From: Tropicimonas isoalkanivorans
GTDB lineage: Bacteria; Pseudomonadota; Alphaproteobacteria; Rhodobacterales; Rhodobacteraceae
Direction of reading: 5' to 3'
NCBI RefSeq assembly: GCF_900112335.1
Contig: NZ_FOLG01000001.1
Location: 434,001 to 498,000 of the forward strand
Length of the DNA: 64,000 nt
This document shows, one piece after another, positions 16,720 to 25,083 of the stretch. The first letter of the stretch is position 1, and the number at the start of each line of letters is the position of its first letter. Under the pieces are notes generated by a model. It was not told where the DNA came from. It was given only the letters and a program-made list of their open reading frames with translations, and ran no database searches. The position numbers and the translations under genes are program-made.

Positions 16720-17658
16720 ATGAAGAAGATCGTCACGATTGGTGAGATCGTGGTCGAGATCATGGCCACGGAACTTGGCAACGGGTTTCTGGAGCCGATC
16801 CCATTGGTGGGGCCGTTTCCGTCCGGGGCGCCCGCGATCTTCATCGACCAGGTGGCCCGGCTCGACCAGCCCTGCGGCATTGTCAGCTGCGTGGGCAATG
16901 ACGACTTCGGCAAACTCAATATCGACAGGCTGAAGGCCGACGGGGTGGACACCTCGGCCATCCGCGTGATCCCCGAATACGCCACCGGAAGCGCCTTCGT
17001 GCGCTATCGCGAGGACGGCAACCGCGATTTCGTCTTCAACATCAAGCAAAGCGCCAACGGTCAGATCGGCCCGGCGCCGGAGGTGGACGCGCTGTTCGAC
17101 TCCGCCGACTGCCTGCACGTCATGGGCTCGGCGCTGTTCTGCGAGGGCTCCGTCAAGCTGTCCCTGCAAGCGGCGGAGGTCATCAAGGCCAAGGGCGGGC
17201 TCGTCACCTTCGACCCGAACCTGCGCAAGGAGATGCTGGACCTGCCCGGCATGCGCGAGGCGATGCAGGAGATCCTGAGCAAGACGGACCTGTTCCTGCC
17301 GAGCGGCCCTGAGCTGAGCCTGCTCACGGAAGCCAAAGACGACGTCGGCGCCATCGCCGAGCTGCTTAGCCGCGGCGTGACGGCGATCGTGCTCAAGCAG
17401 GGATCGGAGGGCGCGAGCTACATCGACGCGCGCGGCCGCATCGACCAGCCCGCCTTCGCGGTGGAGGAGATCGACCCGACCGGCGCGGGCGACAGTTTCG
17501 GCGGCGCGTTCGTCACCTGCTGGCTGCGCGGCGAGGATCCGGCGGCGTCGCTGCGGTTCGCCGCCGCGGCAGGGGCGCTGGCCGTGACCCGCAAGGGGCC
17601 GATGGAGGGCACGTCCCGGCGCGCGGAGATCGAGGCGTTCCTCACCGAACGGGCCTGA
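16720..17658 (+). CDS. PfkB-family sugar kinase (probable ketohexose/tagatose kinase)
   Basis: A 312-residue ribokinase/PfkB-family kinase. The signature DPTGAGDSF (252-260, catalytic Asp258) and the FDPNLR motif (164-169) are present. Predicted to phosphorylate a ketose with ATP in the cytoplasm. The operon also encodes a polyol dehydrogenase and GatZ. In Agrobacterium a kinase of this kind (TagK) makes D-tagatose 6-phosphate, which GatZ epimerises, so a tagatose or related ketose kinase is the best guess. Fructokinase or 2-keto-3-deoxygluconate kinase cannot be excluded from sequence. The GGAGGAGG ribosome-binding site supports the ATG at 16720. First gene of the locus. Confidence 0.85.
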   Translation: MKKIVTIGEIVVEIMATELGNGFLEPIPLVGPFPSGAPAIFIDQVARLDQPCGIVSCVGNDDFGKLNIDRLKADGVDTSAIRVIPEYATGSAFVRYREDGNRDFVFNIKQSANGQIGPAPEVDALFDSADCLHVMGSALFCEGSVKLSLQAAEVIKAKGGLVTFDPNLRKEMLDLPGMREAMQEILSKTDLFLPSGPELSLLTEAKDDVGAIAELLSRGVTAIVLKQGSEGASYIDARGRIDQPAFAVEEIDPTGAGDSFGGAFVTCWLRGEDPAASLRFAAAAGALAVTRKGPMEGTSRRAEIEAFLTERA

Positions 17659-17712
17659 ACCGAATTCCAGCGCGGGCGTGGCCCGCCCGCCAGTACAACG
17701 AGGGGGACAGAC

Positions 17713-18720
17713 ATGGCTGATGTCTCAGAACGGACAAGAGAGCACGTGGTGAACGGCGAGACGGTGCAGGAGGTGATCCTGACCAACGCCGCCGGCGCCC
17801 GCGCCGCGATCCTCAGCTGGGGCGCGGTGGTGCGCGACATGCAGGTGACCATGGCCGACGGAAGCCAGCGCCGGGTGGTACTGGGCTATGCCGACGTGGC
17901 CGATTACGGCGACAACGGCCCGCATCTTGGCACGGTGTGCGGCCGGGTCTGCAACCGCATCGCGCATGGGCGTTTCACGCTGGACGGCACGGACTACCAG
18001 CTAGATGTGAACGGCGGGGGTGATGTGCACCTGCACGGCGGACCGAAGGGGTTCACCCTACGGAACTGGGAGGTGGTCGAGACCGCGTCTGACTCCGTGC
18101 TGCTGAGGATCGTCTCCGCCGACGGCGACGAGGGCTATCCGGGCGAGGTCACGGTGACTTGCCGCTATACCCTGACCGAGGACACCACGCTGCGGATGGA
18201 GCTGGAGGGCACGACCGACGCGGTCACGTTGCTCAACATGACCAACCACAGCTACTTCACGCTGGCCGAGGGTGCGCGGGCGAAGGATTACTGGCTGGAG
18301 GTCGCCTCCGATTTCTACACGCCCACGCTGCCCAACATGATCCCCACCGGCGAGGTGCTGAAGGTCGACGGGACGGAGTACGATTTTCGCGAGCTTCGTG
18401 CGCTTGGACAGGATTACGAAGTGAACTTCGTGCTCAAGGGTCCGCGCGGCGCCGTGGTGCCGGTCGCGCGGTTGCGCTCGCCGGCACAGGACCTGGAAAT
18501 GGAAGTTGCGACCGACCAGCCGGGGCTTCTGCTCTATACCGCCGCGGGGCTCGAAGAGGGCCCGGGCACCTACGGGCAGAAGCTCGGGCCGAGCCTCGGC
18601 CTCTGCCTGGAGGCGGCGGGGTTCTGCGACTCCGTCAACTGGCGGCATTTCCCGTCGCCAGTGCTGGAGCCCGGCGTCACCTACCGCAACACCTGCGAAT
18701 ACCGCTTCCGGGCGCTCTGA
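17713..18720 (+). CDS. galM: Aldose 1-epimerase (galactose mutarotase family)
   Basis: A 335-residue GalM-type mutarotase interconverting the anomers of aldohexoses. Family motifs visible are GRVCNRIAHGRF, HLHGGPKGF (catalytic His region), MTNHSYFTLA and the C-terminal ETxx-type segment LCLEAAGFCDSVNW. Start has GAGGGGGAC upstream. It lies between the kinase and the SDR dehydrogenase in the same direction, implying that an aldose, or a sugar ring form, is handled in this locus. A second mutarotase of the RbsD/FucU type is encoded at 26353-26787. Confidence 0.9.
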   Translation: MADVSERTREHVVNGETVQEVILTNAAGARAAILSWGAVVRDMQVTMADGSQRRVVLGYADVADYGDNGPHLGTVCGRVCNRIAHGRFTLDGTDYQLDVNGGGDVHLHGGPKGFTLRNWEVVETASDSVLLRIVSADGDEGYPGEVTVTCRYTLTEDTTLRMELEGTTDAVTLLNMTNHSYFTLAEGARAKDYWLEVASDFYTPTLPNMIPTGEVLKVDGTEYDFRELRALGQDYEVNFVLKGPRGAVVPVARLRSPAQDLEMEVATDQPGLLLYTAAGLEEGPGTYGQKLGPSLGLCLEAAGFCDSVNWRHFPSPVLEPGVTYRNTCEYRFRAL

Positions 18721-18805
18721 CGCCCGGATGCCATGCCGCAAGCGGGCAGTGGCCCGCTTCGGCGCCCCCTACTCAACCGGGCCAAGCGCCCATCAGGAGG
18801 ACATC

Positions 18806-19576
18806 ATGAAACTCGAAGGCAAAGCCGCCCTCATCACTGGCGCCGCCCGCGGCATCGGCAAGGCATTCGCCGAAGCCTATATCCGCGAAGGCGCGACCGT
18901 CTGCATCGCCGATATCAATGAGGACGGCGCCAAGGCAACCGCCGAGGAACTCGGCCCCAACGCCTTCCCGCTCTACATGGATGTGAGCAAGCAGGACTCG
19001 ATCGAAAACGCCATCAAGACGATGGAGGAGAAATGCGGCGGCATCGACATCCTGGTCAATAACGCTGCCATCTTCCACATGGCGCCGATCACCGAAATCA
19101 CCCGCGAAGATTACCAGAATGTCCTCGACGTCAACCTGGCAAGCGTGATCTTCACCACCGAGGCCGCGGCCAATTCGATGATCAAGCGCGGCAAGGGCGG
19201 CAAGATCATCAATATGTCGAGTCAGGCCGGCCGTCGGGGCGAGGCGCTGGTGACTCTCTACTGCGCCACCAAGGCCGCGATCATCTCGATCACCCAATCC
19301 TCGGCGCTGCACCTGATCAAGTACGGCATTAACGTCAACGCCATCGCTCCGGGCGTGGTCAATGACGAACACTGGGATGGTGTCGACGCCGCCTTTGCCA
19401 AGGCCGAGGGCCTGCAACCCGGCGAGAAGAAAGCCATGGTCGACAAGAGCGTGCCCTTCGGACGGATGGCGAAGCCCGAGGAACTGGCGCCGATGGCCGT
19501 CTTCCTGGCGTCGTCGGATTCCGACTACATTCTGGCCCAGTGCTACAACGTCGACGGCGGTCAGTGGATGAGCTGA
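18806..19576 (+). CDS. SmoS-like polyol (sorbitol/galactitol) dehydrogenase, SDR
   Basis: A 256-residue classical short-chain dehydrogenase. It has the cofactor motif TGAARGIG (11-18), NNAA (85-88), catalytic Ser139, Tyr152 and Lys156 (LYCATK), and the adenine-site Asp36 that favours NAD. From memory the sequence resembles Rhodobacter SmoS sorbitol dehydrogenase, including NAIAPGVVNDEHWDGVDA and the C-terminal YNVDGGQWMS. SmoS-type enzymes oxidise sorbitol to fructose and galactitol to tagatose. AGGAGG sits 6 nt before the ATG. With GatZ downstream, galactitol is a plausible substrate. This gene is followed by a 298-bp gap with a large dyad. Confidence 0.88.
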   Translation: MKLEGKAALITGAARGIGKAFAEAYIREGATVCIADINEDGAKATAEELGPNAFPLYMDVSKQDSIENAIKTMEEKCGGIDILVNNAAIFHMAPITEITREDYQNVLDVNLASVIFTTEAAANSMIKRGKGGKIINMSSQAGRRGEALVTLYCATKAAIISITQSSALHLIKYGINVNAIAPGVVNDEHWDGVDAAFAKAEGLQPGEKKAMVDKSVPFGRMAKPEELAPMAVFLASSDSDYILAQCYNVDGGQWMS

Positions 19577-19587
19577 GCCCGCGTGCC

Positions 19588-19617
19588 GGGAGGCGGGCAT
19601 GACTCCCCGCCTCCCGG
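19588..19617 (+). terminator. Hairpin terminator after SDR gene
   Basis: CCGGGAGGCGGG and CCCGCCTCCCGG pair around a short ATGACTC-containing loop, 12 bp after the SDR stop codon. The following bases contain TTGCTGCATGGTTTT. It probably ends the kinase-epimerase-SDR transcript. Confidence 0.6.
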
Positions 19618-19636
19618 CTTGCTGCATGGTTTTACA

Positions 19637-19675
19637 GTCTAGCTAAAACGTATCACTAACACGTTTTAGCTAGAC
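19637..19675. repeat. 39-nt perfect dyad, candidate operator
   Basis: Arms GTCTAGCTAAAACGT and ACGTTTTAGCTAGAC are perfect 15-nt complements around a 9-nt centre ATCACTAAC. CTAAAACG/CGTTTTAG halves are typical of LacI-family sites; the right side CTAACAC-GTTTTAG is itself a near-perfect 14-bp dyad. The centre carries GTATCAC (19650-19656). It lies 200 nt upstream of the alcohol dehydrogenase gene. Candidate target of the LacI protein encoded at 26861-27904. As a hairpin it could also act in RNA. Confidence 0.65.
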
Positions 19676-19874
19676 GAATCCGCCCAGTGCTGGTAAAAGC
19701 AAAGGCAGTTCACGGGAGGTGGACCTCCGACATAGCAGCTGAGTCGATCAGGGCGTGCATCCCGCCGAGGCATGGCTTCGGCGCACAAGGATCTCGTGCC
19801 CGGTCGCGGAGCCGAAACCAGCTGCCGCCAGGAGGGACCCGCACCGCGGTGGCTACTGGGAGCACGAGGACAAG

Positions 19875-21044
19875 ATGAAAAGCTTCAACTACTATCAACC
19901 GACCCGCCTTCTGTTCGGCTCGGGTCGCCGCGCCGAGGCAGGGGCGGCCGCACGCGAAATGGCCGACAGCACGCTGCTCGTGGTCGATCCCATGCTGCTT
20001 AGGGTCGCCGCCGACAAGGTCGAAGACGTCACCAGAGCGCTGGAGAAAGCCGGCGTGCGCACGGTGATGTTCAGCGACGTGGTGCCGAACCCGACGCTCG
20101 ATGCGATCCAGCGCGGCGCAGAAGTTGCCAAGGCGGAGAACGTCAAGTCCGTGATCGGCATGGGCGGCGGCAGCGCCATCGACACGGCCAAGGCAATTGC
20201 GGTCGCGGCGACGCATCCCGGAACGGCCTGGGATTACCTCTACTTCAAGGACAAGCCCACCGACGCGACGCTGCCGATCATGGCAATCAACACCACCTCG
20301 GGCACCGGCACCCAGACCTCGAAGGTCTCCGTCTTCACCAACACCGAGGAAAACTGCAAATCGGCGATGTGGAACGACCACCTGCTTTGCAAGGTGGCGA
20401 TCATCGACCCCGAACTGATGGTCAGCGTGCCGGTGCGGGTGACCGCGGCGACGGGTTTCGACATCTTCACCCACACCTTCGAGAGCTACATCAACACCGG
20501 CTCTTCGGAAGCAGTCGATGCGATCGCCCTTGACGCGATTGCCCGGGTCATCCGCTCGCTGCCGGTTGCGATCACAAACGGCTCGAACCTTTCCGCGCGC
20601 GAGGATCTCGCCTGGGCGGACACGCTTGCCGGGCAATGCCTGGCCAATGTCGGCACCACCCTGCCCCATGCCGCCGGCCAGCCGATCAGCGGCCACTTTC
20701 CGAAGGTCAGCCACGGCGAGTCGCTTGCGGTGATCTATCCGGCCTTCGCCGCCTTCACCTGGCGTGGCGCGGTCGCCAAATTCGCCAAGGTGGCGCGGAT
20801 GTTCAATCCTGCCCTTTCGGCCGCCTCCGACGAGGTCGCGGCGCAGAACTTTGAGCTGGAGATCGAACGCTTCCTGAAGCTGATCGGCCTCTACTGCCGC
20901 CTTGATGATTTCGGCATCACGCCCGACGACATCCCGCCGATCCTCGTGCACGCCATGGAATTCCCTGACAGCCAGGGCAACCCGGTGGTGCCCACCGAAG
21001 AGGACATGCGGTCGATCTACATGACGAGCTTCCGCGCCGCCTGA
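19875..21044 (+). CDS. Iron-type alcohol dehydrogenase
   Basis: A 389-residue group III (Fe-dependent) alcohol dehydrogenase. The NAD-binding motif is GMGGGSAIDTAKA and the metal-binding region contains the Asp/His set including HAAGQPISGHFPKVSHGESLA. It probably oxidises a polyol or reduces an aldehyde in the same pathway as the SDR. Start ATG 19875 with GAGGAC upstream; a longer frame from 19755 reads through the regulatory region and is rejected. It begins the second transcription unit of the locus, ahead of the importer genes. Confidence 0.9.
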   Translation: MKSFNYYQPTRLLFGSGRRAEAGAAAREMADSTLLVVDPMLLRVAADKVEDVTRALEKAGVRTVMFSDVVPNPTLDAIQRGAEVAKAENVKSVIGMGGGSAIDTAKAIAVAATHPGTAWDYLYFKDKPTDATLPIMAINTTSGTGTQTSKVSVFTNTEENCKSAMWNDHLLCKVAIIDPELMVSVPVRVTAATGFDIFTHTFESYINTGSSEAVDAIALDAIARVIRSLPVAITNGSNLSAREDLAWADTLAGQCLANVGTTLPHAAGQPISGHFPKVSHGESLAVIYPAFAAFTWRGAVAKFAKVARMFNPALSAASDEVAAQNFELEIERFLKLIGLYCRLDDFGITPDDIPPILVHAMEFPDSQGNPVVPTEEDMRSIYMTSFRAA

Positions 21045-21153
21045 ACGGCATTACGGCGCATCGAAAGCTGCGCCATTGCATGACATTGCTCCGCCCGCCG
21101 CAAGATGAGCGACGGACGGGGCCGGAACGAAACGTACAGCAAGGGAGGAACGG

Positions 21154-22704
21154 ATGCCTGCAGCGACGGTTTCGCAAAAGCCGCCCGTCTCCGACGCCGG
21201 CGTAGGAGAGACGATCCTGAGCGCCCGTGATGTCGTTAAGCGGTTCCCGGGGGTGCTCGCGCTCGACAACGTGCACCTGGAGTTAAACCGCGGCGAGGTC
21301 CACGCGCTTTGCGGCGAGAACGGCGCCGGGAAGTCGACCCTGATGAAGGTCATCACCGGCCTCTACCAGCCCGACGCGGGCGAAGTGACGTACAAAGGCA
21401 AGCCGGTACATTTTGCGACGCTTCAGGACAGCGAGGCAGCCGGCATTACCATCATCCACCAGGAGCTGAACCTGGTGCCGCACCTGACGGTGGCCGAGAA
21501 CATCTTTCTCGCCCGCGAGCCGAAAAGCGGCTGGTTCGTCGACCGCAGGAAGATGGAAGCCGATGCGCAGGTCTATCTGGATCGGCTGAAGGTCGACATC
21601 AAGGCCTCCGACCAGGTGTTGACCCTGTCGGTCGCACGTCAGCAGATGGTGGAGATCGCCAAGGCGCTGTCGCTCAATGCTGAAGTGCTGATCATGGACG
21701 AGCCGACGTCGGCCCTGACGGAATCCGAGATCGACCAGCTCTTCAAGATCATCCACGAGTTGAAGGCCGATGGCGTCGCAATCGCCTATATCTCGCACCG
21801 CCTGCAGGAGCTTGGCCGCATTGTCGACCGGGTGACGGTGATGCGCGACGGCGGCTACGTGTGGACCAAGCGGTTCGACGAAACCTCGGTCGACGACATC
21901 GTCGCCGCCATGGTCGGCCGCTCGCTGGAACACCAGTTCCCGGAACGGAAGTCGGTTCCGACCGACGAGGTCTTCTTCGAGGTCAAGGGGCTGTCCGGCC
22001 CCAAGAACTGCCGCGATGTCAGCTTTAACCTTCGCCGCGGCGAGATCCTGGGCTTTGCCGGCCTGATGGGGGCCGGGCGGACCGAGACAGCCCGCGCCAT
22101 CTTCGGCGCCGACACCAAGACTGCCGGCCAGGTCGTTCTGGAAGGCACGGAGATCGACACCAAGACCCCTGTCGACGCCATCCAGGCCGGGCTCGCCTAC
22201 CTGTCCGAAGACCGCAAGCTGAACGGCCTGTCCGTGAAGATGACGGTCAAGGAAAACATCACCATGGCCAACATGGACGCTGTCTGCCGGAACGGATTCA
22301 TCAGCGACGCTGCAGAGGCCGAGGCGGCGCGCGAGGCGGTCGAGAAGCTCGACATCAAGACCCCGACCATCGACCAGGTGGTGCGCAACCTGTCGGGCGG
22401 CAACCAGCAAAAGGTGGTGATCGGCAAGTGGCTGTTCCGGCAAAGCCGTGTGCTGTTCTTCGACGAGCCGACCCGCGGCATCGACGTCGGTGCCAAGTTT
22501 GCCATCTACGAGTTGCTGGACGAACTGGCGAGCGAAGGGATTGGGGTGATCATGATCACCTCGGAATTGCCCGAAATCCTCGGGATGACCGACCGCGTCG
22601 TGGTGTTCCACGAAGGCGAGGTCGCCGGGGTCCTTGAGACAGCCAAGACCGACCAGGAAGAGATCATGCAATACGCCTCCGGCGTGAAACGCATGGACTT
22701 GTGA
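21154..22704 (+). CDS. ABC sugar importer ATPase (RbsA type, two domains)
   Basis: A 516-residue ATPase with two nucleotide-binding domains, as in ribose-type (CUT2) importers. The first domain has Walker A GENGAGKST (54-62) and Walker B LIMDEPTSAL. The second has the degenerate Walker A GLMGAGRTE and a full signature LSGGNQQKVVIGKWL, the normal asymmetry of RbsA proteins. AAGGGAGGAA precedes the ATG. It is followed by the permease and binding protein, so the importer is complete. The substrate is likely the polyol or sugar used by this locus. Confidence 0.93.
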   Translation: MPAATVSQKPPVSDAGVGETILSARDVVKRFPGVLALDNVHLELNRGEVHALCGENGAGKSTLMKVITGLYQPDAGEVTYKGKPVHFATLQDSEAAGITIIHQELNLVPHLTVAENIFLAREPKSGWFVDRRKMEADAQVYLDRLKVDIKASDQVLTLSVARQQMVEIAKALSLNAEVLIMDEPTSALTESEIDQLFKIIHELKADGVAIAYISHRLQELGRIVDRVTVMRDGGYVWTKRFDETSVDDIVAAMVGRSLEHQFPERKSVPTDEVFFEVKGLSGPKNCRDVSFNLRRGEILGFAGLMGAGRTETARAIFGADTKTAGQVVLEGTEIDTKTPVDAIQAGLAYLSEDRKLNGLSVKMTVKENITMANMDAVCRNGFISDAAEAEAAREAVEKLDIKTPTIDQVVRNLSGGNQQKVVIGKWLFRQSRVLFFDEPTRGIDVGAKFAIYELLDELASEGIGVIMITSELPEILGMTDRVVVFHEGEVAGVLETAKTDQEEIMQYASGVKRMDL

Positions 22705-22729
22705 CACACCCGCTGGAGGAGACACGACC

Positions 22730-23749
22730 GTGGCCAGTATCGACACGGCGCCGAAGTACGCCAAACAACCCATCGACCGTAACGACCTGATCCAGAAATT
22801 CGCCGCTCTCGCGGGCCTCGTGCTGCTGGTCATCGCGTTCTCGCTCGCCAACGGCGCCTTTCATACCATGAGCAACGCGGTCACCATCGCGTTGCAGACA
22901 TCGACGATCGCCTTCATCGGCCTTGGCGCGACGCTTACAATCATCACCGCCGGGATCGACCTGAGCCTCGGCTCGGTGCTGGCGCTCGCCGGCGTTGTCT
23001 CGGCGCTGTCCGCACAGGTCGGCATTCCAGTGCCTATCGCCATGCTGATCGGCGTGCTGACCGGCGCGGTCTGCGGGCTGTTCAACGGCCTCGTGGTCAC
23101 TCGGCTGAAGCTGCCGCCCTTCATCGCCACGCTCGGCATGATGATGATCGCCCGCGGCGTCGCTTTGCAGATCACCGGCGCGCGTCCCGTCTCGGGCCTG
23201 CCTGAAAGCTTCGGTACGCTCGGCGGCGGGTCGCTGTTCCGGATTGTCGAGATGGCCCCCAACGGCTTTCCCAAAGTGATCTTTCCCGGCATCCCCTACC
23301 CCGTGATCCTGATGGCCATCCTCGCGGTGGCTGTGGCGGTGATGCTGCGCAAGACGTCCTTCGGTCGGCATCTTTATGCCATCGGATCCAACGAGGAGGC
23401 CGCGCGGCTCTCCGGCGTCAAGGTCGATCGGGTCAAGACCGGCGCCTACATCCTGTCCGGCGCCATGGCGGGAATCGCGGGCATCGTGCTGATGTCGCGG
23501 CTGGTTACCGGCCAGCCCAACGAGGGCGTCGCCTACGAACTGGACGCTATCGCGGCGGCAGTGATCGGCGGCACCTCGCTTGCCGGCGGCGTCGGCACGA
23601 TCTCCGGCACCATCATCGGCGCGTTCATCATCGGCATCCTGCGCAACGGGCTGAACATGAACGGCGTCTCGTTCTTCATCCAGATGATCATCATCGGCCT
23701 CGTCATCATCGCCACCGTCTGGATCGACCAGCTGCGCAACCGGAAGTGA
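22730..23749 (+). CDS. ABC sugar importer permease (RbsC type)
   Basis: A 339-residue inner-membrane permease of the BPD_transp_2 family with about ten hydrophobic helices, the first near residues 25-45. The family motif GIDLSLGSVLALAG is present, as are the EAARLSGVKVDRVK loop and GGTSLAGGVGT near the C-terminus. The start is GTG at 22730, preceded by GGAGGAG. Part of the importer formed with the ATPase upstream and the binding protein downstream. Confidence 0.92.
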   Translation: MASIDTAPKYAKQPIDRNDLIQKFAALAGLVLLVIAFSLANGAFHTMSNAVTIALQTSTIAFIGLGATLTIITAGIDLSLGSVLALAGVVSALSAQVGIPVPIAMLIGVLTGAVCGLFNGLVVTRLKLPPFIATLGMMMIARGVALQITGARPVSGLPESFGTLGGGSLFRIVEMAPNGFPKVIFPGIPYPVILMAILAVAVAVMLRKTSFGRHLYAIGSNEEAARLSGVKVDRVKTGAYILSGAMAGIAGIVLMSRLVTGQPNEGVAYELDAIAAAVIGGTSLAGGVGTISGTIIGAFIIGILRNGLNMNGVSFFIQMIIIGLVIIATVWIDQLRNRK

Positions 23750-23974
23750 CCGGTTGCCGCGGGGGCCGGGTCCATCGCCCGTCCTCACCCAGAAAGCGGC
23801 TTCGCGCCTGCCCTATCCGGCCGGCGCGGCGCCACCACCCCTGCGGCCCGACAGCCAATGGGAGCACCGCATGCCCGGCGACGGGTCCGTCTTCTGGAGG
23901 GGGCGGTGTCACAGAGACCGGATCAGATCCCTGGACCGGTCAGGAAACTCGACAAGGAGGAAAGGAGAGTTCCC

Positions 23975-24919
23975 ATGAAGAAACTTATGATCGGCCTGAT
24001 GGCCGCCACCGCCCTCGGCACCGCGTTCCCCGCGCTCGCCCAGAGCAACGAAATCGCCGTGATCGTGAAGACGGCCAACTCCAACTTCTGGCAGAACGTC
24101 AACAAGGGCGCAGAGGCGGCGGTCAAGGACCTGCCCGACTACACCATGACCTTCCAGGGTCCGGTTGCGGAGTCGAACGTCGCCGATCAGGTGAACATGG
24201 TCGACAACGCGGTAAACCGGCACGTCGCCGGCATCGTCCTGGCGCCATCCGACCCCGATGCGCTCATCCCTTCGATCAAGAAGGCTTGGGAAAACGCCAT
24301 TCCCGTCGTGCTGATCGACAGCGGCATCTCCGACTCCGGCAAGGACTACTACCAGTCCTTCCTGTCGACCGACAACAAGGCCGCGGGTGAGCTCTGCGCT
24401 CAGGAAATGATCGATCGCATGGGGGACTCCGGCAAGATCGCGATCATGTCCTACGTCGCGGGTGTCGGCTCCGAAATCGGGCGCGTCGGCGGCTTCACCG
24501 ATTACATCAAGGCCAATTCCGACATCGAGATCGTCAACACGTTCTATTCTCAGGCTCAGATGGCGACCGCGCTGAACCAGACGATCGACGCGCTGGCCGC
24601 CTATCCGGACCTGGACGGCATCTTCGGGGCCAACGAACCCACCGCCGCCGGCATGGGTCGCGCCATCGAGCAGGCCGGTAAAGCTGGCCAGTTGACCGCG
24701 ATCGGCTTCGACGGCAACGAGGATCTGCAGAACTTCGTCCGCGACGGTACGCTGCAAGGCATCGCCGTGCAGGGCTCGTTCCAGATGGGCGAATTGGGCG
24801 TGCAGACCGTGGCCAAGGTGCTCGCGGGCGAAAGCGTCGAGAAGTTCATCGACACGGGCGTCGTTTTCGTGACCGAAGAAAACATCGATCAGCCCGAAGC
24901 GCAGAACGTCCTCTACTAA
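23975..24919 (+). CDS. Periplasmic sugar-binding protein (RbsB type)
   Basis: A 314-residue type I periplasmic binding protein. It has a signal peptide (about 1-22, ending ALAQ) followed by NEIAVIVKTANSNFWQNVNKGAEAA, the start of the ribose-binding-protein fold; sugar-contact segments such as FDGNEDLQ are visible. AAGGAGGAAAGGAG precedes the ATG at 23975; an upstream frame from 23858 is rejected because it would bury the signal peptide. A 225-bp gap separates it from the permease. A 9-bp stem hairpin after the stop may set transcript levels. Confidence 0.92.
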   Translation: MKKLMIGLMAATALGTAFPALAQSNEIAVIVKTANSNFWQNVNKGAEAAVKDLPDYTMTFQGPVAESNVADQVNMVDNAVNRHVAGIVLAPSDPDALIPSIKKAWENAIPVVLIDSGISDSGKDYYQSFLSTDNKAAGELCAQEMIDRMGDSGKIAIMSYVAGVGSEIGRVGGFTDYIKANSDIEIVNTFYSQAQMATALNQTIDALAAYPDLDGIFGANEPTAAGMGRAIEQAGKAGQLTAIGFDGNEDLQNFVRDGTLQGIAVQGSFQMGELGVQTVAKVLAGESVEKFIDTGVVFVTEENIDQPEAQNVLY

Positions 24920-24934
24920 CCTCTGCTCGCCAGG

Positions 24935-24956
24935 ACCTGCCCGCCTCCGGGCAGGT
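24935..24956 (+). terminator. Hairpin after binding-protein gene
   Basis: Perfect 9-bp stem ACCTGCCCG / CGGGCAGGT with a 4-nt loop, 16 bp after the binding-protein stop. No T-run follows, so it is more likely a transcript-stabilising or partial terminator ahead of gatZ. Confidence 0.55.
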
Positions 24957-25083
24957 AGGTCCCCTCCCCCGGCGTCGCCACCGGCCCGTTCCAGACCGGC
25001 GGCGGCGCCGCCCCCAAGCTTTTCGACAGATCTGCAGGCGCACGGGTCGCCGCGATCCACCCGAGACACGAACGGAGACACGC

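Larger units (their letters stand above)
19577..19874. other. Intergenic region with large dyad
   Basis: A 298-bp gap that divides the locus into two transcription units. The left edge has a GGGAGGCGGG...CCCCGCCTCCCGG hairpin (about 19588-19617) just after the SDR stop that could terminate the first unit. The 39-nt dyad at 19637-19675 follows. No coding region is supported. Confidence 0.55.

Noticed and set aside
19637-19675. Reading the 39-nt dyad as a rho-independent terminator
   Set aside because: There is no T-run after either arm, and a separate GC-rich hairpin at 19588-19617 already follows the SDR stop. LacI-like half-sites fit better.
21283-22851. 522-codon minus-strand frame
   Set aside because: Antisense to the RbsA-type ATPase with intact Walker motifs on the plus strand.
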